Shown here: piece after piece, positions 1 through 4,978 of the stretch
How the letters are laid out: the number at the start of each line of letters is the position of its first letter
How positions within the stretch are numbered: the first letter of the stretch is position 1
Assembly: GCA_905206195.1 (NCBI GenBank)
Contig: CAJLGN010000133.1
Coordinates: 1 to 5,257 of the forward strand
Direction of reading: 5' to 3'
Length of the DNA: 5,257 nucleotides
Source of the DNA: an uncultured Roseburia sp.
GTDB lineage: Bacteria; Bacillota; Clostridia; Lachnospirales; Lachnospiraceae
Program-made: the position numbers and the translations under genes
The notes under the pieces: model-generated
What the model was told of the DNA's origin: nothing
Seen by the model: the letters and a program-made list of their open reading frames with translations, nothing else
The model's database searches: none

Positions 1-584
1 CGGGACACGGTGGGAAGGACAATGGGTCGGATTACCGAAAGCGGATGGAGAAGGATGATAATTTAAGACTCGCCAGGGAGGTTGCAGTCTATCTGAAGGA
101 GAAGGGCGTGAGAGTGCTCTTGACCAGGGAGGAAGACACTTTCTTGAGTTTGAAGGAGCGCTGTGATTTTGCAAATGAGAAGCAGGCAGATTATTTTGTG
201 TCTCTGCACAGAAACTCCGGGACTGGAACCGGGGTTGAGACGTGGGTGAACAGCGAGGCGTCGGAGAGGACGATCCGGATGGCCGAGGCCATCATGGAGA
301 AGCTGGACGGCGCTGGAATTCAGAGGAACCGGGGCGTCAGAAAGGGTTCGTACAACAGCGATTCTGAAAATTATTACGTGAACGCGTATCTGGAAATGCC
401 CTCCTGCATTGTTGAGATGGGATTTATCGGAGATTCTACGGACAATGCACTTTTTGATAAAAATCTGGAGTCGTATGCCGCGGCCATCGGTGAAGCGATC
501 TTGCAGACATGGCAGGACGATGCAAAAGAAGAGCAGAATGCAAAAAACAGTGTGACAGAGACAGCGCAGGACAAGAATTTGTAG
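1..584 (+). CDS. N-acetylmuramoyl-L-alanine amidase, Amidase_3 family (3' part)
   Basis: This enzyme cleaves the amide bond between N-acetylmuramic acid and the L-alanine of the peptide stem in peptidoglycan, so it acts in the cell wall. The reading frame is open from the window edge (first full codon at 3), so the true start and any signal peptide lie upstream. The visible part is 193 residues. It opens with GHGGKDNG, the usual start of the Amidase_3 core, whose His (visible residue 2) is the first zinc ligand. Glu at residue 16 (RMEKDDN) fits the second ligand, His at 69 (SLHRNS) the third, and Glu at 138 (IVEMGFI, codon 414-416) the catalytic Glu. All core elements are therefore present. 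The last 20 or so residues are a charged, probably disordered tail. The third-ligand motif has Arg where many homologues have Ala (SIHANA). The cellular role (cell separation, sporulation, cortex) cannot be told. The next gene has its own promoter only 20 nt downstream, so the amidase is probably not co-transcribed with it by design. Confidence 0.93.
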   Translation, partial: GHGGKDNGSDYRKRMEKDDNLRLAREVAVYLKEKGVRVLLTREEDTFLSLKERCDFANEKQADYFVSLHRNSGTGTGVETWVNSEASERTIRMAEAIMEKLDGAGIQRNRGVRKGSYNSDSENYYVNAYLEMPSCIVEMGFIGDSTDNALFDKNLESYAAAIGEAILQTWQDDAKEEQNAKNSVTETAQDKNL

Positions 585-603
585 AAGGATACACAGATTT
601 TGT

Positions 604-632
604 TTGACAAGGAAACGTGTGTGTTATATAGT
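604..632 (+). promoter_or_regulatory. Sigma-A promoter of the ABC-F leader transcript
   Basis: A perfect TTGACA -35 (604-609) is followed after exactly 17 bp by TATAGT (627-632). An overlapping TATATA (625-630) is a less well spaced alternative -10. Transcription should begin near 639, which gives an untranslated leader of about 316 nt before the ABC-F start codon. The promoter sits just after the amidase stop codon, with no obvious terminator between them. Confidence 0.8.
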
Positions 633-666
633 GGTTTTAGTTTTAAGAGGAAAGGCTGGTGAAAAG

Positions 667-690
667 ATGTATAGAGTTTCCTGTAGATAA
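667..690 (+). CDS. Candidate leader peptide 1 (7 aa)
   Basis: This short frame encodes MYRVSCR and ends in TAA. GGTGA at 658-662, four bases before the ATG, matches the end of the AAGGAGGTGA consensus, and a GAGG lies further up at 647-650. It is the first start codon after the predicted transcription start near 639. Its stop overlaps the next ATG in the sequence TAATG, so ribosomes ending here could restart on the second frame. A ribosome stalled on it would leave the downstream antiterminator segment 711-730 free to fold. I do not recognise the peptide as a known macrolide or lincosamide stalling sequence. Confidence 0.45.
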   Translation: MYRVSCR

Positions 691-734
691 TGAATCGAAT
701 AAGCATATCAAAGACAGCATGTGGAGTCTTGTAG
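690..734 (+). CDS. Candidate leader peptide 2 (14 aa), coupled to peptide 1
   Basis: This frame encodes MNRISISKTACGVL and ends in TAG at 732-734. It has no clear ribosome binding site of its own and shares the TAATG stop-start with peptide 1, which suggests translation by reinitiation. Its codons run through AAGAC (711-715) and the left arm of the terminator hairpin (723-729). Ribosome position on this frame would therefore decide which RNA structure forms. The frame continues open after the TAG from 735 to a TGA at 840-842. It could be a chance frame; the case rests on its position. Confidence 0.35.
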   Translation: MNRISISKTACGVL

Positions 735-758
735 CGGCTGATATATGCAGACTCTTTT
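723..758 (+). terminator. Putative attenuator hairpin in the ABC-F leader
   Basis: GAGTCT (724-729) pairs perfectly with AGACTC (749-754), and a G-T wobble (723 with 755) adds a seventh pair. TTTT follows at 755-758. The loop is 19 nt. The short T run and modest stem make this a weak intrinsic terminator, as expected for one that can be overridden. The left arm overlaps the GTCTT that can pair instead with AAGAC at 711-715. Confidence 0.5.
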
Positions 759-940
759 GGTGTGCCTTTCATACAGGGAATTCTTTCCATCTTTTTGAAC
801 ATATCAGGGATCTGCGCTGAGTGTCGTCCCGGGTTTCGGTGACGTGGACAGTTCGGATACGGTGTAAAGGGGAGTGCAGGAAGTTCTTGCATTTCTTTTT
901 TCTTTTCTGGAAAGAAATCCCGGAGGCAGAGTGCTGTCGG

Positions 941-949
941 AAGGGGTGA
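941..949 (+). promoter_or_regulatory. Ribosome binding site that sets the ABC-F start
   Basis: AAGGGGTGA differs by little from the full AAGGAGGTGA consensus and lies five bases before ATG 955. It decides the start. An in-frame GTG at 874 would add 27 residues but has its purine run only one base away and encodes a stretch unlike any ABC-F N-terminus. Confidence 0.85.
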
Positions 950-954
950 TTTTT

Positions 955-2478
955 ATGTCGGCGATTACAGTGAGCAATTTGACATTTTATTACGAAGGAA
1001 GTTATGAAAACATTTTTGAGGACGTGTCATTTCAGATTGGCACGGATTGGAAGCTTGGTTTTGTGGGGAGAAACGGGAGAGGAAAAACGACGTTCCTGCG
1101 GCTTTTGCAGGGGCAGATGGAGTATGAGGGGAGTATTTCTGCCAGTGTGAAGTTTGATTATTTCCCGTATTTGGTGGTGGATAAAAGCCGCCAGACTATC
1201 GAGGTGGTGGAGGAGATTTACCCGGATTATGAGTTTTGGGAGCTGTGCCGGGAGTGGTCATATTTGGAGGGCGATGAGGATGTGTGGTTCCGACCGTTTG
1301 ACACACTCTCGAACGGCGAGCAGACGAAGATGATGCTCGCAGTACTTTTTTTGCAGCAGAACCATTTCCTGCTGATTGACGAGCCTACCAACCATCTGGA
1401 CATGGAGACGAGGCAGGTGGTGTGCGCGTACCTGAAAAAGAAGAAGGGGTTTATTCTGGTGTCGCATGACCGGGCGTTTTTGGACGGGTGTACCGATCAT
1501 GTTCTCTCCATTAACAAAACAAATATCGAGGTGGTTTCCGGCAATTTTTCGAGTTGGTGGGAGAATAAGCAGAGGCAGGATGCATTTGAGTTGGCAGAGA
1601 ATGAGCGGTTGAAAAAGGACATCCGAAGGCTCGGTGAGGCGGCGCGCCAGGCGAGGGGCTGGGCGGACGAGATCGAGAGTCGCAAGATCGGGAAAAAGTC
1701 TCAAAAGTACGAGAAGTGTGTGGACAAAAGAGCTTATATCGGTGAGAAGTCCAGACGGATGCAGAAGAGGCGCAAGAATTTGGAGCACCGGAGAGCGGTA
1801 GAACTGGAAGAAAAGTCTGCACTGTTGAAAAATATCGAGTCGCAGGAGGAGATACGCCTCATTTTTGGAGAGCATCACAAAGATCTGCTGGTTGAGGCAA
1901 AAGGACTTGGAATTACCTGCGGGGAAAAAGAGATATGCAGAGATATTTCTTTTGCGCTGCACCGGGGAGAATGTCTGGCCCTTGCGGGGCGAAACGGGTG
2001 CGGAAAGTCCTCGGTGATCAAGGCGATTCTTGCAGCGGGCGCGGAGGATGCGAGGAGATGTGTGGACGCGGGGAAGTGGAGGCAGGAGGGGCTGCTGGAG
2101 ACGGCGTCTGGTCTTAAGATTTCCTATGTCTCGCAGGATACCTCATTCCTGAGAGGAGAGTTGTCAGATTATATTAAGGCAGAAAAAATAGACGAAACGC
2201 TGTGCAGGCAGTTTTTGCGGAAAATGGATTTTTCGCGTTCGCAGCTTGAAAAACGGATGGAGGAGCTCTCGGAGGGACAAAAGAAAAAGGTGTTGCTGGC
2301 GAAAAGTCTCTGTGAGCAGGCGCATGTCTATGTCTGGGATGAACCGCTCAACTATATCGACCTTTTTTCCAGAATGCAGTTGGAGGATATGATCTTAAAA
2401 TATCGTCCGACGATGATTCTGGTCGAGCATGACAGAGCTTTTGTGGACAAGGTGGCGACGAGGGTGGTTAGGCTCTGA
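955..2478 (+). CDS. ABC-F ribosomal protection ATPase, Lsa/CplR type
   Basis: The protein has 507 residues, close to the roughly 500 of Lsa(A). It is a soluble twin ATPase with no membrane domain. Nucleotide domain 1 has Walker A GRNGRGKT (38-45), signature LSNGE (118-122), Walker B with catalytic Glu LLIDEPTNHLD (139-149, E143) and switch His 171. A charged helical linker (about 205-305) is the P-site-reaching antibiotic resistance element of this family. Domain 2 has GRNGCGKS (345-352), LSEGQ (438-442), VYVWDEPLNYID (458-469, E463) and His 492. The stretch TDWKLGFVGRNGRGKTTFLRLLQGQ-like at 30-54 and WFRPFDTLSNGE closely resemble Lsa proteins. Known members enter the ribosomal E site and help displace lincosamides, streptogramin A and pleuromutilins; resistance here is inferred from family. 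The domain 1 Q-loop has FPY (70-72), with Tyr in place of Gln, while domain 2 keeps Gln 394. The start is fixed by AAGGGGTGA. The gene appears to be transcribed alone behind an attenuator-like leader. Confidence 0.92.
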   Translation: MSAITVSNLTFYYEGSYENIFEDVSFQIGTDWKLGFVGRNGRGKTTFLRLLQGQMEYEGSISASVKFDYFPYLVVDKSRQTIEVVEEIYPDYEFWELCREWSYLEGDEDVWFRPFDTLSNGEQTKMMLAVLFLQQNHFLLIDEPTNHLDMETRQVVCAYLKKKKGFILVSHDRAFLDGCTDHVLSINKTNIEVVSGNFSSWWENKQRQDAFELAENERLKKDIRRLGEAARQARGWADEIESRKIGKKSQKYEKCVDKRAYIGEKSRRMQKRRKNLEHRRAVELEEKSALLKNIESQEEIRLIFGEHHKDLLVEAKGLGITCGEKEICRDISFALHRGECLALAGRNGCGKSSVIKAILAAGAEDARRCVDAGKWRQEGLLETASGLKISYVSQDTSFLRGELSDYIKAEKIDETLCRQFLRKMDFSRSQLEKRMEELSEGQKKKVLLAKSLCEQAHVYVWDEPLNYIDLFSRMQLEDMILKYRPTMILVEHDRAFVDKVATRVVRL

Positions 2479-2491
2479 GCAGAGAGTGGGA

Positions 2492-2508
2492 GAGGGCAAA
2501 GCGCCCTC
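2492..2508. terminator. Hairpin between convergent genes, weak terminator candidate
   Basis: GAGGGC (2492-2497) pairs with GCCCTC (2503-2508) around a five-base loop, in the 28-bp gap between the ABC-F stop and the stop of the opposing membrane-protein gene, whose TGA complement (2507-2509) overlaps the right arm. Neither strand has a T run next to the stem, so it is not a standard intrinsic terminator. It may still protect transcript ends or help separate the convergent units. Confidence 0.35.
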
Positions 2509-3094
2509 ACAACCGCTCCAGCAACCTGTGCGTGATATATAGTGCAGCAACACCAAGGAATCCCACAAAGATATTTATGGTAAAAAGGGTCTCTCTCCCA
2601 AGCTGTGCAGTCAGAAGGAGCAGGATGATGATGCCGGTACATGCCGCAATACCGCCGCCCGTGGCCATGAGGCTTTTTTTCCCATCTTCAAACGGATTTT
2701 TTGTGAGATACCAGACAATAGCATAGGCAGCTGCCACAAGGATGCCGGCCGAGATCACATCTCCGAGAGAAACGGAAAGGCGGAAATCGAAAGGCTGGTT
2801 GGAGAAAAAGTCAATCGCTTTTTGTTTGATCGTTTTTGGCGGTAGGCTTGCAATCACATTGTCACAAAATTCTTTGTAATCTGTTCCAAGAACGGAATCG
2901 ATATCCGCCCCGCGCACCTGGGCGGAAAGAATCATTTCCAGCAAATCCTGGCGCACCAGCTCCTGGTCGTACTCTGAAATTCCGGCGCTGCGAAGGTAGC
3001 ATATGATGTCGGTGAATGCCTTCTGATTGTGCGGGGCGACCTGTAGATCCAGTTCGTTGTTGTGCTGATTGAGCAGCTTTGTTTTTCTGTCCAT
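2507..3094 (-). CDS. PadR-linked membrane protein with HAAS/DUF1700-like N-terminal domain
   Basis: The protein has 195 residues. Residues 1-100 are soluble and helical, with a segment (about 45-97: RQDLLEMILSAQVRG, then a GTDYKEFCDNV stretch) that resembles the HAAS-type domains of DUF1700/DUF1048 proteins. Such proteins are typically encoded directly after PadR regulators. Three hydrophobic segments follow at about 111-130, 143-163 and 169-188, so the N-terminal domain is probably cytoplasmic with a small membrane anchor. ATG 3094 is chosen because GGAGAGG (3101-3107) lies seven bases upstream. Earlier in-frame ATGs at 3124 and 3109 fall inside padR and lack a site. The padR stop is one base away, so the two are translationally coupled. 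It may sense a membrane signal or modulate the regulator; this is inferred from context. No catalytic motif is visible, and the family assignment is from memory of pattern. Confidence 0.75.
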   Translation of the reverse strand: MDRKTKLLNQHNNELDLQVAPHNQKAFTDIICYLRSAGISEYDQELVRQDLLEMILSAQVRGADIDSVLGTDYKEFCDNVIASLPPKTIKQKAIDFFSNQPFDFRLSVSLGDVISAGILVAAAYAIVWYLTKNPFEDGKKSLMATGGGIAACTGIIILLLLTAQLGRETLFTINIFVGFLGVAALYITHRLLERL

Positions 3095-3095
3095 A

Positions 3096-3422
3096 TTATA
3101 CCTCTCCATTTTGAAACAATGCATTTACAGCGTCCATAAGTTCAACCCAGCTTTTAAAAAAAGCATCCATTTCTGATCGGCCTTTGGGTGAAAGCGAAAA
3201 ATATTTTCGCTTGGGTCCCACGGGAGATTGCCTGTACTGCGCCTTGATCAGACCATTTTTTTCCAACCGCAGCAGCAGCGGATATATCGTTCCCTCCGAA
3301 ATTTCAGAAAAGCCGTAATCGTGCAATTTTTCGGATATTTCATATCCGTAGGTCTCCTTGTGACTGATTATCTTGAGGATGCATCCCTCCAGTGTTCCTT
3401 TCAGCATTTGTGAAGGAATCAT
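3096..3422 (-). CDS. PadR-family transcriptional regulator
   Basis: The product is a 108-residue DNA-binding protein of the short PadR class. The winged helix-turn-helix spans about residues 6-80: GTLEGCILKIIS, YGYEISEKL (25-33), the recognition-helix hallmark EGTIYPLLLRLEKNGLI (43-59), and the wing GPKRKYFSLSPKG (69-81). A single C-terminal helix (about 82-104) should form the dimer interface. The start at 3422 is preferred because GAGGT sits about seven bases upstream (3429-3433). An in-frame ATG at 3464 lies inside the predicted promoter/operator and would add 14 residues that do not match the family. It is the first gene of an operon with the membrane protein, and its promoter is covered by a perfect palindrome, so autorepression is likely. 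Small PadR proteins often sense drugs or phenolics, but the ligand here is unknown. Confidence 0.93.
   Translation of the reverse strand: MIPSQMLKGTLEGCILKIISHKETYGYEISEKLHDYGFSEISEGTIYPLLLRLEKNGLIKAQYRQSPVGPKRKYFSLSPKGRSEMDAFFKSWVELMDAVNALFQNGEV
3101..3107 (-). promoter_or_regulatory. Ribosome binding site of the membrane-protein gene, inside padR
   Basis: GGAGAGG on the minus strand encodes part of the last padR residues (Gly-Glu-Val region) and lies seven bases before ATG 3094. It supports that start over the two upstream ATGs and implies coupled translation. Confidence 0.7.
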
Positions 3423-3444
3423 ATAGTTACCTCTTTCTTTTATT

Positions 3445-3480
3445 TTGTAATGCAAGGTGAGCAACTATATTGTAATACAA
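3445..3480 (+). repeat. Two 11-bp near-identical motifs, 25 bp apart
   Basis: TTGTAATGCAA (3445-3455) and TTGTAATACAA (3470-3480) differ at one base and are spaced 25 bp start to start, on the same DNA face if about 10.5 bp per turn is nearly doubled and a half added (so phase is not exact). The second is the centre of the palindrome. A partial third copy, TTGTAAT, lies at 3548-3554 on the -35 box of the divergent promoter. They could be additional contacts for the same regulator. Confidence 0.35.
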
Positions 3481-3491
3481 TATAGTTGCTC
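3459..3491. promoter_or_regulatory. Perfect 33-bp palindrome, likely PadR operator
   Basis: GAGCAACTATATTGTA (3459-3474) and its exact reverse complement (3476-3491) flank a single central A at 3475. The element covers the spacer, -10 box and probable transcription start of the padR promoter, which is the position of a repressor operator. PadR dimers bind inverted repeats, and the inner TTGTA-A-TACAA has the ATGT/ACAT-like character of some PadR sites. It lies in the divergent gap, so it could also affect the acyltransferase operon. A transcript hairpin is possible, but there is no adjacent T run to make it a terminator on either strand. Confidence 0.7.
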
Positions 3492-3497
3492 AGTCAA
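3469..3497 (-). promoter_or_regulatory. Promoter of the padR operon
   Basis: On the minus strand TTGACT (3497-3492) is separated by exactly 17 bp from TACAAT (3474-3469). Transcription would start near 3462, about 40 nt before the padR ATG. The -10 box and spacer lie wholly inside the perfect palindrome. Confidence 0.75.
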
Positions 3498-3547
3498 TTT
3501 ATTTTTGGGAAACTGCGAGCGCGGAGGGGGAAAATGTGCATCTCGGA

Positions 3548-3576
3548 TTGTAATTTTGCACATCTTATTTTATAAT
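3548..3576 (+). promoter_or_regulatory. Promoter of the acyltransferase operon
   Basis: TTGTAA (3548-3553) and a perfect TATAAT (3571-3576) are separated by 17 bp. Transcription should start near 3583, about 50 nt before ATG 3632. The palindrome ends 56 bp upstream of the -35 box, so direct occlusion by a protein bound only there is unlikely. Confidence 0.75.
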
Positions 3577-3631
3577 CAGGTACAGCACAGATGCGCAAAA
3601 AGAGACGCACAGAAAAAAGAGAGAGTTTTTT

Positions 3632-4978
3632 ATGAAGAAAAAAAATATAGAGCTTTCGGTGGAAGAGGCATCGAAGGCAAGTGAGAGAGGAAAAAAAGAG
3701 AGGGGAGCACAAAAGGAGATACGGTGGGACAGGTTGGATAATACGGCACATCTTTTTCCGGTCATTGCCGGGGAGAGTATGAGCAATGTGTACCGCATCA
3801 GTGTCACTCTGAGTGAAGTGGTACAACCAGAACTTCTGCAGAACGCTTTAGATATTATCCTGCCCAAATTTGACGGGTTTAACCTGCGTCTGCGCCGCGG
3901 CGTATTTTGGTATTACTTTGAGGAGAACGGGAAGCCTGCGCCCCGGGTGAGGGAGGAGAATACGTTTCCCTGTCGATTTGTCCGGCAGAACAAAAACCGC
4001 AGTTATTTGTTCCGGGTGACGTATTATAAATATCGGATTAATTTGGAGGTGTTCCATGTGTTGACGGACGGCATGGGTGGTATCAATTTTTTGAAGGAGC
4101 TGACTTACCAGTACCTCCGTCTGGCGCACCCTGCCTTGAAGGAAAAAGTCGGGGATTCACTGGACTGTGGGACTTCTTTAAACCGCGAGGACAGTTTTCT
4201 TAAGAATTACAAGAAGAGTTCCGAGAAAGGATATCACACAAAAAGAGCCTATTTGATCAAGGGGGAGAGCCTGCCCCCGGGGGAGTTTGGCGTCATGCAC
4301 GGTTATATGCAGGTCCCGCAGCTAAAGGAGGTGTGCCGCTCCTACGGCGTGAGCATCAATGATTATCTGGTCGCCGTCTATATCTGGAGCGTGTACACGG
4401 AATGTCTGCACGGTATGCCGTCGGAGTTGCCGATTCGCGTGGCGGTTCCCGTCAATCTGAGACCATATTTCAATTCAATCACGACAAAGAACTTTTTTGT
4501 CATGGTGTCGGCGGAATTTTCCCCGGTCAATGAGGCATACACCTTCCGGGAGGTGCTTGACATTGTGAGTACAAACCTCAGGGATCAGATTAACCGGGAG
4601 AATCTGGAGAAACTTTTTTCCTACAATGTGTCCAACGAGAAGCTTTTGATCGCCAGAGCCGTGCCTCTGTTTTTGAAGGGGTTGGCGATGCGCCATGTCT
4701 ACCGCGCCTCGGCGCTGGCAAACACGGCCACTATCACGAATATTGGCAATATTACTGTGGCGGAGGAATACAGACCGTACGTGGAGATGTTCCACGCATT
4801 TCTGGCGATGTCCAAGGGACAGCATTTGAAGGGAACCATCTGTTCTTACGGCGATACGCTGGTGTTTAGCTTTAGTTATGATCTGGTCGATCCGTCGGTG
4901 CAGCGCAGTTTTTTCCGCAAACTGGCGGCGGACGGGCTTCATGTGGAAATGGAGAGTAACGGAGTAAATTATGAGTAG
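3632..4978 (+). CDS. Condensation/alcohol-acetyltransferase-fold acyltransferase, stand-alone
   Basis: The 448-residue protein has the two-lobed chloramphenicol-acetyltransferase/condensation-domain plan seen in alcohol acetyltransferases and PapA-type proteins, which move an acyl group from a thioester to an alcohol or amine. The domain begins near residue 32 (WDRLDNTAHLFPVIAG). The active-site motif FHVLTDG (141-147) keeps the catalytic His 142 and structural Asp 146 of HHxxxDG, with the first His replaced by Phe. The second lobe includes GVSINDYLVA (about 236-245), PVNLRPYF and a late NIGNI segment, as in the superfamily. Length is normal for a single domain, and no carrier-protein or adenylation domain is attached. 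The first 31 residues are charged and low in complexity. The start is supported only by a GA-rich GAGAGAG (3619-3625) six bases upstream. The last 8 bases overlap the next gene, so the two are coupled. Acyl donor and acceptor are unknown; a lipid or envelope substrate is a guess from the membrane partner. Confidence 0.8.
   Translation: MKKKNIELSVEEASKASERGKKERGAQKEIRWDRLDNTAHLFPVIAGESMSNVYRISVTLSEVVQPELLQNALDIILPKFDGFNLRLRRGVFWYYFEENGKPAPRVREENTFPCRFVRQNKNRSYLFRVTYYKYRINLEVFHVLTDGMGGINFLKELTYQYLRLAHPALKEKVGDSLDCGTSLNREDSFLKNYKKSSEKGYHTKRAYLIKGESLPPGEFGVMHGYMQVPQLKEVCRSYGVSINDYLVAVYIWSVYTECLHGMPSELPIRVAVPVNLRPYFNSITTKNFFVMVSAEFSPVNEAYTFREVLDIVSTNLRDQINRENLEKLFSYNVSNEKLLIARAVPLFLKGLAMRHVYRASALANTATITNIGNITVAEEYRPYVEMFHAFLAMSKGQHLKGTICSYGDTLVFSFSYDLVDPSVQRSFFRKLAADGLHVEMESNGVNYE

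Larger units (their letters stand above)
639..954 (+). promoter_or_regulatory. Long regulatory leader of the ABC-F gene (putative attenuator)
   Basis: This stretch holds no large gene. In order it contains a Shine-Dalgarno-like GGTGA (658-662), two overlapping short reading frames (667-690 and 690-734), a terminator-like hairpin (723-758), an 8-bp hairpin in a pyrimidine/purine-rich stretch (891-898 with 911-918), and the ABC-F ribosome binding site (941-949). Two pairings would compete with the terminator stem: AAGAC (711-715) with GTCTT (726-730), and GCATAT (703-708) with ATATGC (743-748). Short coding frame, competing stem and terminator in this order are what is expected of a leader in which ribosome stalling relieves premature termination. 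Known ABC-F resistance genes such as vmlR and lmo0919 are controlled in this general way. The mechanism here is inferred. I recognised no metabolite riboswitch or T-box. Confidence 0.6.

Noticed and set aside
374..892. Long minus-strand open frame (172 codons) across the amidase end and the ABC-F leader
   Set aside because: It overlaps the amidase catalytic region and the leader on the opposite strand, has no visible ribosome binding site or recognisable domain, and its openness is explained by the amidase codons on the other strand.
874..954. In-frame 27-residue N-terminal extension of the ABC-F protein from GTG 874
   Set aside because: The purine run sits too close to the GTG, the residues do not resemble an ABC-F N-terminus, and ATG 955 has a near-perfect ribosome binding site.
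1258..1962. Minus-strand open frame of 234 codons within the ABC-F gene
   Set aside because: It is a shadow of the clearly coding plus-strand ABC-F frame and has no family features or start signals.
3095..3124. Longer start for the membrane protein at 3124 or 3109
   Set aside because: Both lie inside padR and lack a ribosome binding site, while ATG 3094 has GGAGAGG at proper spacing.
3423..3464. Longer padR start at 3464
   Set aside because: It would place the start codon at the edge of the palindrome, at or upstream of the predicted transcription start, and adds 14 residues unlike the PadR N-terminus.
3459..3491. Palindrome as an intrinsic terminator or as an insertion-sequence end
   Set aside because: No T run follows on either strand, it lies at promoters rather than gene ends, and no target-site duplication or transposase is visible.
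3457..3684. Plus-strand 75-codon frame beginning with GTG in the palindrome
   Set aside because: It runs through the palindrome and the acyltransferase promoter into the acyltransferase gene, shows no domain and has only a weak start.
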